From the NCBI GenBank assembly GCA_016213595.1, contig JACRAA010000384.1:1-5514 (forward strand): a stretch of 5,514 bases of DNA, given 5' to 3'. The notes under the pieces are model-generated. The model did not search any database, had not been told where the DNA came from, and was given only the letters and a program-made list of their open reading frames with translations. Below are positions 1-4,930 of this stretch, in pieces (within the stretch, counting starts at the first letter, position 1; each line of letters opens with the position of its first letter). The DNA is from Actinomycetota bacterium. GTDB lineage: Bacteria; Actinomycetota; Actinomycetes; Propionibacteriales; Propionibacteriaceae. The position numbers and the translations under genes are program-made.

Positions 1-585
1 GGCCCCGTCGATCTCGGCGGCCTCTTCGAGCTCGGTGGGAACCCCCTGCAGCGCAGCCAGCATGACGACCATGCCACCGCCGAGAGCCCACAGCATCACG
101 ACGATGAGAGCCCAGAAGACCGTGGGGTCGACCAGCCAAGCGACTGAATCGAGGCCGACTGTGTGCAGGATGAGGTTGAGGATTCCGGCGTCCTTGTTGA
201 AGATGAGCTTCCACATGATCGCCATGGCAACGACGGGCACCACCGACGGAAGGAAGAAGACCGTGCGCCAGAGGCCGACCGCCCTGAGCCGGCGGTTGAT
301 CAGCACCGCCAGTCCGAGCGCGCCCGCGACGCCGAGCGGCACGACGATGGCGGTGAACGCGAGCGTTCTCACCAGTGCCGCCCAGACGTCCGGGTCAGCC
401 AACAACTCGATGTAGTTGCGCAACCCAACCCACTTCCAGCGGGGTGAACTGCCATCGAAGTTGGTGAGGCTCACAAGGAACCCGTACACGAGGGGAAGGC
501 CGGTGAGAAGGACGAATCCAATCAGCCACGGTGCCGTAAACGCGTAGAACGTCCTTTTGGGATAACGGGTCCACTTGTGAGCCAT
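1..585 (-). CDS. ABC transporter permease, sugar type (MalF/UgpA-like, CUT1), 3' end cut off
   Basis: This is an inner-membrane permease subunit of a carbohydrate importer. It would pair with a second permease, an ATPase and the binding protein encoded just upstream. The frame is open from ATG at 585 to the window edge, giving 195 codons of a family usually near 290-320 residues, so the C-terminal third is missing. The protein begins MAHKWTRYP. Hydrophobic stretches lie at about residues 15-40, 70-95, 108-128 and 157-178. The hallmark is the start of the EAA loop, which contacts the ATPase: VPTELEEAAEIDGA at residues 182-195, directly at the edge. The start is supported by an AGGTGAGG ribosome-binding site at 595-602 inside the end of the binding-protein gene, with a gap of six bases between stop and start. 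The order binding protein then permease is typical of CUT1 operons. The substrate cannot be read from this subunit. The family call is secure. Confidence 0.95.
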   Translation of the reverse strand, partial: MAHKWTRYPKRTFYAFTAPWLIGFVLLTGLPLVYGFLVSLTNFDGSSPRWKWVGLRNYIELLADPDVWAALVRTLAFTAIVVPLGVAGALGLAVLINRRLRAVGLWRTVFFLPSVVPVVAMAIMWKLIFNKDAGILNLILHTVGLDSVAWLVDPTVFWALIVVMLWALGGGMVVMLAALQGVPTELEEAAEIDGA

Positions 586-591
586 GATTGC

Positions 592-1944
592 CTACCTCAC
601 CTGTTCCTTGCCCTGGGCGAGCAGCTTGTTGACGTCCTGGGTCGCCGCGGCAGTTGCCTGGTCGACCGTCATGTCACCCTTGATCGCCGCCTGAAGGTAC
701 TTGTCCAGGGCCGTGTTGAGGGCGTCCATGGAGACGTAGGGCGAGTCGGGCAGCGGCTTGGCGTACTTCAACTCGTTCTGGGCTGTGGTGAACGCATCCT
801 TCTGCCACTGCTTGGCTTGAGGTAGCCGGCTCATCAGCGACTTCAGCGCGGGCAGACCCCAACCGCTTGAGGCGCGCGCCTCTGCCGGGGGTCCTGCCAT
901 GAAGTACTCCATGAGCTTCCACGCGGCGTCCTTGTTCTTGGCCTTCGCGGGAATCCACCAGCCCTGACCTCCATAGGTCGGGTTGACACGGACGTCGCCC
1001 ATCGTCGGAGCAGGGGCCATGCGGATCGTCTGCAGGGCCTTGTCGTCGGCGAAGTTGCCACCGAACCAGTAGCCGTCCTGCGTGATGGCCATGCGGCCGG
1101 CCGAGAAGGTCGAGAAGTCCGAGCCGTCGGCCAGAGGGTTCAGAGATGTCGGGCCCACACCAGCCTTGGCGTAGTCGACGTACCACTGGAACGCCTTGCG
1201 CGCCTCTGGGGTGGTCAGGTCGATCTTGGTCAGGTCGTCGTTGTACAGGCGTCCGCCCTGCTGCATGACCATCGCCGACATCGGGCCGTACAGGCTCCAC
1301 GCCCACTCGAGGCCGAGACCGTTGACGGTCGTGGTGCCGCCCTTGACGACCGCAAGCTTCTTGGCGATCTTGAGGAGGTCGTCGTAGCTGACCGCGCCGG
1401 TGTCGCTGAGCTTGGGAACACCGGCCGCATCGAACAACTTGGTGTTGTACCACAGCGTCGCGTCCTGGCTCCAGTCCTTGACGATGCCGTAGAGCGGGCC
1501 GCTGCCGCTGTGCGTGCCGTCCCATCGGAAGCTGTCGTTGACCGGCTGGAGGTCGTCCTCCTTGAGCACGGTGCTCTTCTTGAGGAACGGGGTGAGGTCC
1601 GTGGCGAGCCCGCGCGCGTTGTTGTTGGCGCTGCCCACCGCAGGGCCTGAGGCGATGTCGGGGGGGTTGCCGGCGGCCAGCATGGTGTTCAGCCGGGTCG
1701 GATCGGTGAGGATGTGGTTGATCTTGATGCCAGGGTTCTTGCCTTCAAAGTCGGCGATCATGTCGGCGGGGAGATCCTGAGCTCCCGCCATCACGGTAAT
1801 GGTCGTTACCCCAGAGGCCCCTCCGGCACTGCCCCCGGACGAGGTTGGGGTGCCCGCTGAGCAACCCACGATGAGCGGCGCCAGGGCCGCCAGCGCGACG
1901 AACGAGATGACCCCTCGTCGCTTGATTGATGCCGTGCCGTTCAT
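592..1944 (-). CDS. ABC transporter extracellular solute-binding lipoprotein (sugar, UgpB/MalE-like)
   Basis: This 450-residue protein is anchored outside the cell and captures substrate for the permease encoded next to it. It begins MNGTASIKRRGVISF, has a hydrophobic stretch at residues 12-26, then a lipobox LIVGC with the lipidated cysteine at 28, and a Gly/Ser-rich linker to about residue 45. The mature part has CUT1 family 1 binding-protein character: the N-terminal TITVMAG strand, the ADFEGKNPGIKI segment, DATLWYNTKLFDAAGVP in the first lobe, and late GGQGWWIPAKAKNKDAAWKLMEYF-type sequence (quoted in part). Length is normal for the family. The frame extends to 1989, but ATG at 1944 is preferred because an AAGGAGGT site sits four bases upstream and the signal peptide then has the usual length. 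The twin arginines at residues 9-10 do not fit a Tat consensus well. The substrate is unknown; a mono- or oligosaccharide is the family expectation. Confidence 0.94.
   Translation of the reverse strand: MNGTASIKRRGVISFVALAALAPLIVGCSAGTPTSSGGSAGGASGVTTITVMAGAQDLPADMIADFEGKNPGIKINHILTDPTRLNTMLAAGNPPDIASGPAVGSANNNARGLATDLTPFLKKSTVLKEDDLQPVNDSFRWDGTHSGSGPLYGIVKDWSQDATLWYNTKLFDAAGVPKLSDTGAVSYDDLLKIAKKLAVVKGGTTTVNGLGLEWAWSLYGPMSAMVMQQGGRLYNDDLTKIDLTTPEARKAFQWYVDYAKAGVGPTSLNPLADGSDFSTFSAGRMAITQDGYWFGGNFADDKALQTIRMAPAPTMGDVRVNPTYGGQGWWIPAKAKNKDAAWKLMEYFMAGPPAEARASSGWGLPALKSLMSRLPQAKQWQKDAFTTAQNELKYAKPLPDSPYVSMDALNTALDKYLQAAIKGDMTVDQATAAATQDVNKLLAQGKEQVR
595..602 (-). promoter_or_regulatory. Ribosome-binding site of the permease gene
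   Basis: On the minus strand AGGTGAGG lies in the last codons of the binding-protein gene, nine bases before the permease ATG at 585. This placement suggests translational coupling of the two genes. Confidence 0.6.
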
Positions 1945-1948
1945 GCCG

Positions 1949-1956
1949 ACCTCCTT
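1949..1956 (-). promoter_or_regulatory. Ribosome-binding site of the binding-protein gene
   Basis: AAGGAGGT on the minus strand is a near-perfect Shine-Dalgarno sequence four bases before ATG 1944. It decides this start over the in-frame upstream starts at 1989 and in between. Confidence 0.8.
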
Positions 1957-1967
1957 GTTGGTCATGT

Positions 1968-1991
1968 GGGTCATCCAGCGTCGGATCACCC
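1968..1991. promoter_or_regulatory. Imperfect inverted repeat, candidate operator in the leader of the transporter operon
   Basis: GGGTCATCC, six bases, then GGATCACCC. The nine-base arms pair with one mismatch. The repeat lies 24-47 bases upstream of the binding-protein start, just downstream of a possible -10 element at 2002-2007 (minus strand). A bound repressor there could block transcription of the uptake operon. The six-base spacer equals that of the second repeat at 2080-2101, and both outer arms begin with GGT. Binding by either TetR protein is inference. Confidence 0.45.
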
Positions 1992-2001
1992 TTGGGCACG
2001 G

Positions 2002-2030
2002 ACCCTACACTCAAAACGGTACAGTTGCTA
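2002..2030 (-). promoter_or_regulatory. Possible promoter of the transporter operon
   Basis: On the minus strand TAGGGT (2007-2002) could serve as -10 and TAGCAA (2030-2025) as -35, with a 17-base spacer. Both match consensus only partly (three of six for the -35). The local AT-rich island at about 2010-2040, unusual in this window, supports a promoter here in general more than these exact boxes. Confidence 0.25.
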
Positions 2031-2034
2031 CATT
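2026..2034 (+). promoter_or_regulatory. Possible extended -10 element for the plus-strand TetR gene
   Basis: TGCTACATT fits the extended -10 form TGnTAnnnT. Transcription would begin near 2041 and run through the inverted repeat at 2080-2101. It overlaps the possible -35 of the divergent operon, so the two promoters could compete. No good -35 is seen. Confidence 0.22.
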
Positions 2035-2079
2035 TTTCAGACGCGATCTTGCCCACCGTCCCCGACCGACATCAGCGCC

Positions 2080-2101
2080 GGTCGTGACTATCTTCACGAC
2101 C
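2080..2101. promoter_or_regulatory. Perfect inverted repeat abutting the TetR start codon, candidate autoregulatory operator
   Basis: GGTCGTGA, six bases (CTATCT), then TCACGACC. The eight-base arms match perfectly, and the repeat ends at the base before ATG 2102. Size and symmetry suit a TetR-dimer site, and TetR genes often carry such sites in their own control region. A hairpin in the mRNA at the start codon is the other reading, since no Shine-Dalgarno sequence is present there. Confidence 0.55.
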
Positions 2102-2749
2102 ATGAAGGAACCGAGACCCAACGCCGGACGCGGGCCCTACGCGAAGTCCGCTCAGCGCTCCAGCGACATCCTCGACGCCGCGACCACGGTGTTCGCGACG
2201 CATGGGTACAGCGGAGGATCGCTGCGCGACATCGCACGCCAGCTCGACCTGAGCCTGACCAGCGTCGTGCACCACTTCGGCACGAAGTACGAGTTGCTCC
2301 AGGCCGTCCTTGAGCGGGGAGATCGCACGACCAGCGGAACCGACGACTTCGACTTCGACGTGGCCTGCACGACTGACGGCGTCGCCAGCGCCACCCTTGC
2401 ACGCGTCCGCTCCAGCCTAGAAAGGCGGGAGCTGCTCCGGCTCTTCGCCATCCTCTCGGCAGAGTCCTCGGCCCCCACGCATCCCGCGCACGACTGGTTC
2501 GTCGATCGCTATCGACGCAAGAGCCAGGAACTGACGGCAGCCTTCGCGTACGACCAGTCCCTGGGCAGACTCAGGATCGATCGCGATCCGAGCGTCCTGA
2601 GCCGGCTGCTGATCGGCACCTGGGACGGCATCCAGCTGCAATGGCTCATCGACCCCTCATACGACATGAACCAGGCCATGGAGACCTTCTTCGCGTTGGG
2701 ACTCCCGGAGAGCGTCTGCGCCCCAGGGGGCGCGATCGCGTCAGAGTAA
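2102..2749 (+). CDS. TetR/AcrR-family transcriptional regulator, divergent from the sugar ABC operon
   Basis: This 215-residue DNA-binding regulator is probably the local repressor of the divergent transporter operon and of itself. The N-terminal TetR domain covers about residues 17-66: ILDAATTVFATHGYSGGSL, then the helix-turn-helix at about 40-60 with recognition helix LSLTSVVHHF and the family signature FGTKYELL. The C-terminal ligand/dimer domain (about 80-205) is all-helical in character and contains LRLFAILSAE, PAHDWFVDRYRRKS and a GTWDGIQLQWLIDP segment. Length is normal for the family. The frame extends far upstream to 1799, but that part lies over the binding-protein gene and is not TetR-like. 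ATG 2102 gives a nine-residue lead into the RGPYAKSAQR segment. No Shine-Dalgarno sequence precedes it; GTG at 2084 is an alternative that is no better placed. It is strongly similar to the TetR encoded at 2889-3560. The ligand is unknown. Confidence 0.93.
   Translation: MKEPRPNAGRGPYAKSAQRSSDILDAATTVFATHGYSGGSLRDIARQLDLSLTSVVHHFGTKYELLQAVLERGDRTTSGTDDFDFDVACTTDGVASATLARVRSSLERRELLRLFAILSAESSAPTHPAHDWFVDRYRRKSQELTAAFAYDQSLGRLRIDRDPSVLSRLLIGTWDGIQLQWLIDPSYDMNQAMETFFALGLPESVCAPGGAIASE
2129..2716 (+). repeat. Left arm of a large imperfect inverted repeat made by two paralogous TetR genes
   Basis: This arm encodes 196 residues that align without gaps to those encoded on the minus strand at 2898-3485. 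About 150 are identical by hand count (roughly 77%). The DNA is also visibly similar, for example around the AAGTCCGCTCA stretch in both. The copies face each other across about 180 bases. This reflects gene duplication with inversion, or acquisition of a homologue, rather than a mobile element: no terminal repeats or transposase were seen. Confidence 0.8.
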
Positions 2750-2888
2750 TGCAGTGGCGTCGGTCTCGCCCTGCTGAAAGCGACGCTGGCTCGACACAGA
2801 ACCGGCCGGGTAGCGGGTTGAGCGCCGGAGATTTCCAAGCGCGTCTCACCGACGCTGGCCGTAGCGCGCCCGCCACACTTGAGTCCAG
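2750..2888. other. Convergent intergenic region between the two TetR genes
   Basis: This region holds no convincing gene. Two features stand out: a direct repeat CGACGCTGGC at 2781-2790 and 2850-2859, and a short hairpin GCGTC, five bases, GACGC at 2841-2855. A looser pairing joins GCGTCG at 2757-2762 with CGACGC at 2781-2786. None is followed by a T run, so a classical bidirectional terminator is not shown, although two convergent genes would need one here. Confidence 0.4.
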
Positions 2889-3560
2889 TCAGCCCCGCAT
2901 TGTCTCGGGAATGCTCCATTCAAAGAAGGCTCGCATGGCCACGTTCATGTCGACCAACGGATCGATGAGCCACTGCAGCTGAATGCCGTCCCAGGTGCCG
3001 ATCAGCAACCGACCCAACAAGTACGGGTCTCGGTCAGGGTCGATTCGGCCCTGCTCCTGGTCATAGGCAAACGCCTGCGCGAGCGACTCGGACTTTCGCC
3101 GATATCGGTCGATGAACCAATCATGCGCAGGGTGCGTCGGGGCAGAGGCCTCCGCTGAAAGGATCGCGAAAAGCCGAAGCACTTCTGGCCGTTCGAGATT
3201 GGACCGCACCCTTCCTAACGTGGCACTAGCCACGCCTCGATCCCGGCACACGGCGTCAAAATCGAAGACCGTGTTGCCCGACGTCGTCATATCGGCCCGC
3301 TCGAGTACGGCTTCGAGGAGCTCGTATTTCGTGCCGAAGTGATGGACAATACTGGTCAAGCTCAAATCGAGCTCTCGAGCGATGTCACGCAGTGACCCCC
3401 CTCGGTAACCGTACGTCGAGAAGACCGTGGTGGCGGCATCGAGGATCTCGCTGGACCGTTGAGCGGACTTGGCATACGGCCCGCGAACACCAGAGCGCGA
3501 ACGTCTTGGCGGGGTCGCGTTCGGGCCGCCCGCAGTCGTTGGCTTCTGCTCAGTCACCAT
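2889..3560 (-). CDS. TetR/AcrR-family transcriptional regulator, paralogue of the convergent TetR
   Basis: This 223-residue regulator has the same architecture as the TetR at 2102-2749. A basic, Pro/Gly-rich lead of about 25 residues precedes RGPYAKSAQR. The TetR helix-turn-helix follows at about residues 56-76 with LSLTSIVHHFGTKYELL. The helical ligand domain includes LRLFAILSAE, PAHDWFIDRYRRKS and GTWDGIQLQWLIDP. The recognition helix differs from the paralogue only by Val to Ile, so both may bind the same operator. Differences cluster in the region after the DNA-binding domain (about residues 90-105) and at the C-terminus, which could mean a different ligand. ATG 3560 is chosen, but the start is uncertain: a GGAGGT sequence lies 17 bases away (3578-3583), too far for a normal site, and a GTG at 3644 would add 28 non-conserved residues. 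GC content looks lower than in the LysR and hydantoinase genes to its right. The target is unknown; the neighbouring transporter operon is the nearest candidate. Confidence 0.92.
   Translation of the reverse strand: MVTEQKPTTAGGPNATPPRRSRSGVRGPYAKSAQRSSEILDAATTVFSTYGYRGGSLRDIARELDLSLTSIVHHFGTKYELLEAVLERADMTTSGNTVFDFDAVCRDRGVASATLGRVRSNLERPEVLRLFAILSAEASAPTHPAHDWFIDRYRRKSESLAQAFAYDQEQGRIDPDRDPYLLGRLLIGTWDGIQLQWLIDPLVDMNVAMRAFFEWSIPETMRG
2898..3485 (-). repeat. Right arm of the large inverted repeat (second TetR copy)
   Basis: This arm is the partner of 2129-2716, in opposite orientation, with 196 aligned codons and no indels. Similarity starts at the RGPYAKSAQR motif and ends near the C-terminus. 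The N-terminal leads (9 versus about 25 residues) and the last residues are unrelated, so the repeat is confined to the coding region. Confidence 0.8.
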
Positions 3561-3806
3561 TTCGACGATGGTAGCCCACCTCCGACTATGCCGACGCGAG
3601 GCTGTCGCCCACGACCTGCCTGAGCCAGTCCTGAAGGTCTCCACGTCGGGCTACTTTGCGATGCTGTCGCTGGTCTAGGGGAAAGACCCATCTCACTAGG
3701 GGTTCTGCCCGGAGGCGTCGGGGTCAGAGAGGCCTACAGATGGTCACGCCACGCCATCCATGGCCCCCATTTGACGCCAAGACCACCACGATGACCAGTC
3801 GCCCGG
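3561..3806. other. Intergenic region upstream of the second TetR gene, downstream of LysR
   Basis: No coding region is supported. It should hold the promoter of the minus-strand TetR gene. Visible structure: GTCG, four bases, CGAC at 3604-3615, whose right part CACGACC (3610-3616) matches seven of the eight bases of the operator half-site at 2094-2101; a direct repeat CTAGGGG at 3675-3681 and 3696-3702, 21 bases apart; and a small hairpin GGTCT, seven bases, AGACC at 3672-3688. No clear terminator for LysR was found. Confidence 0.35.
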
Positions 3807-4787
3807 CTACAGCCCCGGGCCCAGCCCGACCGACACGGCTGCCGAGTGGAGCTCCGACCCGAGCCTGGTGAGCACCCGGCGGGGGTCGTGCTGGTGGGTG
3901 AGGAGGACGATGCTGCGATAGGGGGCTTCGGCGAGGTGTCGCACGACGACGCCCGGACGCCGGTAGATGCGCCACGTGAGCGCGGACACGAGTGCCAGCC
4001 CGAGCTCCTCCGCCACCATCTCCTGCACCACCAGCTGGTCCTCGGTTGTGAAGCGGATGTCTGGGTGGAACCCGGTGCGTTCACCGAGTGCAGAGAGGTT
4101 GGCCTGGCACCAGCGGCATCCCGAGACCCAGGTGGTGGTGCCAAGATCGGCGGCGGCCAGCGGACGATCAGCGTCTTTAGCCAGGGGGTGTGACTCGGGC
4201 ATCGCCACGAGCAGCTCGTCGCGGCCGAGACGCCGACTGCGCAGCCGACCCGGGTCATCCGAGAGCTCCTGGATGTCGTCCTGTTGGTGCTCGAAGGCAA
4301 GGGCGGCATCCACCTGCCCCTCGATCAGCGCCTCCACGGCCAACGGCGGTTCCATCTCGATGACCCGGACCTCGACCGGGCTCTCCTGCCTCACCAGCCG
4401 AGCTGCTGCAGGGGCGACCAGGGCCGAGATCCCACTGGGGAAGCTGGCGATGACGAGCCGCGCCGCCCCCCGCCTCACGGAGTCGCGCAGGGCAGCCTCG
4501 GCCACGAGGAGCCGAGCAGCGATGGCATCGGCATGCCCCAGCACTACTTCACCGGCCGGCGTGAGGGTGGTCCCACGAGCGTGGCGACTGAGAAGCTGTG
4601 CGCCCGCGGCCCGCTCGAGGCGCCGCAGCTGCTGGGCGACTGCGGGTTGGCTCCATCCCATCCGGCGAGCCGCGGCAGAGATCGAGCCCAGTCTCGCCAC
4701 CTCGCGGAAGGTCATCAGCAACTTGGGGTCGAGGGACCCTGGTCGTTCCAGCTCGTCCCGCTCGTCGTCGCGGCCGCCGGATGCCAT
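3807..4787 (-). CDS. LysR-type transcriptional regulator
   Basis: This 326-residue regulator has the typical two-part layout. A short charged lead (residues 1-18, rich in Asp, Glu and Arg) precedes a winged helix-turn-helix at about 20-80. Its signature is FREVARLGSISAAARRMGWS, then QPAVAQQLRRLERAAGAQLLSR and TLTPAGEVVL. A linker helix runs to about 105, and the effector-binding periplasmic-binding-like domain fills 108-326, with RLGRDELLVAMPESHPLA and EELGLALVSAL segments. A CRWC pair (Cys 224 and 227) lies in the effector domain. The length is normal for the family. ATG 4787 has a modest GAAGGG sequence seven bases upstream. LysR proteins usually act as tetramers and control a nearby or divergent operon together with their own gene. 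Here the nearest gene is the hydantoinase-type gene upstream on the same strand. The effector cannot be deduced. Confidence 0.93.
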   Translation of the reverse strand: MASGGRDDERDELERPGSLDPKLLMTFREVARLGSISAAARRMGWSQPAVAQQLRRLERAAGAQLLSRHARGTTLTPAGEVVLGHADAIAARLLVAEAALRDSVRRGAARLVIASFPSGISALVAPAAARLVRQESPVEVRVIEMEPPLAVEALIEGQVDAALAFEHQQDDIQELSDDPGRLRSRRLGRDELLVAMPESHPLAKDADRPLAAADLGTTTWVSGCRWCQANLSALGERTGFHPDIRFTTEDQLVVQEMVAEELGLALVSALTWRIYRRPGVVVRHLAEAPYRSIVLLTHQHDPRRVLTRLGSELHSAAVSVGLGPGL

Positions 4788-4829
4788 GGCACTACCCTTC
4801 GTCGCTCACCTGGGACAGCGCGGCGAGCG

Positions 4830-4852
4830 ACTGCTCACTGCCGTACTGCTCA
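4830..4852. promoter_or_regulatory. Direct repeat upstream of the LysR gene
   Basis: ACTGCTCA occurs at 4830-4837 and again at 4845-4852, 15 bases start to start (TGAGCAGT on the minus strand). It lies 43-65 bases before the LysR start, where an autoregulatory site or promoter is expected. It is not a clear T-N11-A LysR box, so its role is open. Confidence 0.3.
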
Positions 4853-4889
4853 GATGCTGCAGGTCCGTGTGATCAGGAGACTACGTCGC

Positions 4890-4906
4890 CGGGGCAATCC
4901 GCCCCG
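4890..4906 (-). terminator. Possible hairpin terminator after the hydantoinase-type gene
   Basis: CGGGGC, five bases, GCCCCG forms a perfect six-base GC stem. It begins 25 bases beyond the stop codon at 4931-4933. There is no T run after it, as is often the case in high-GC actinobacteria, so it could slow or end transcription or be chance. If it works, LysR is transcribed separately. Confidence 0.35.
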
Positions 4907-4930
4907 CTTCCCGATCCCTCGGCGCCCACG

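Noticed and set aside
35..447. Plus-strand open frames over the permease region
   Set aside because: They lie opposite a clear permease with transmembrane segments and an EAA loop. Their translations are low-complexity and lack any family features.
674..1525. Long minus-strand frame of 283 codons overlapping the binding-protein gene
   Set aside because: It is a shifted-frame shadow, rich in Arg, Gly and Gln as expected from GC-rich out-of-frame reading. The binding-protein frame has a signal peptide and family motifs.
2129..3485. Composite transposon or insertion sequence bounded by inverted repeats
   Set aside because: The inverted repeats are the two TetR coding regions themselves. There is no transposase, no short terminal repeats and no target-site duplication.
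3556..3572. Inverted repeat ACCAT, seven bases, ATGGT over the second TetR start
   Set aside because: The arms are only five bases and include the start codon, and it does not resemble the stronger repeats at 1968-1991 and 2080-2101.
3739..3758. Hairpin GATGG, ten bases, CCATC as a LysR terminator
   Set aside because: A five-base stem with a ten-base loop and no T run is too weak to call.
3656..3871. Small plus-strand frame in the LysR/TetR gap
   Set aside because: It has no ribosome-binding site, its composition is biased, and it runs into the 3' end of LysR on the other strand.
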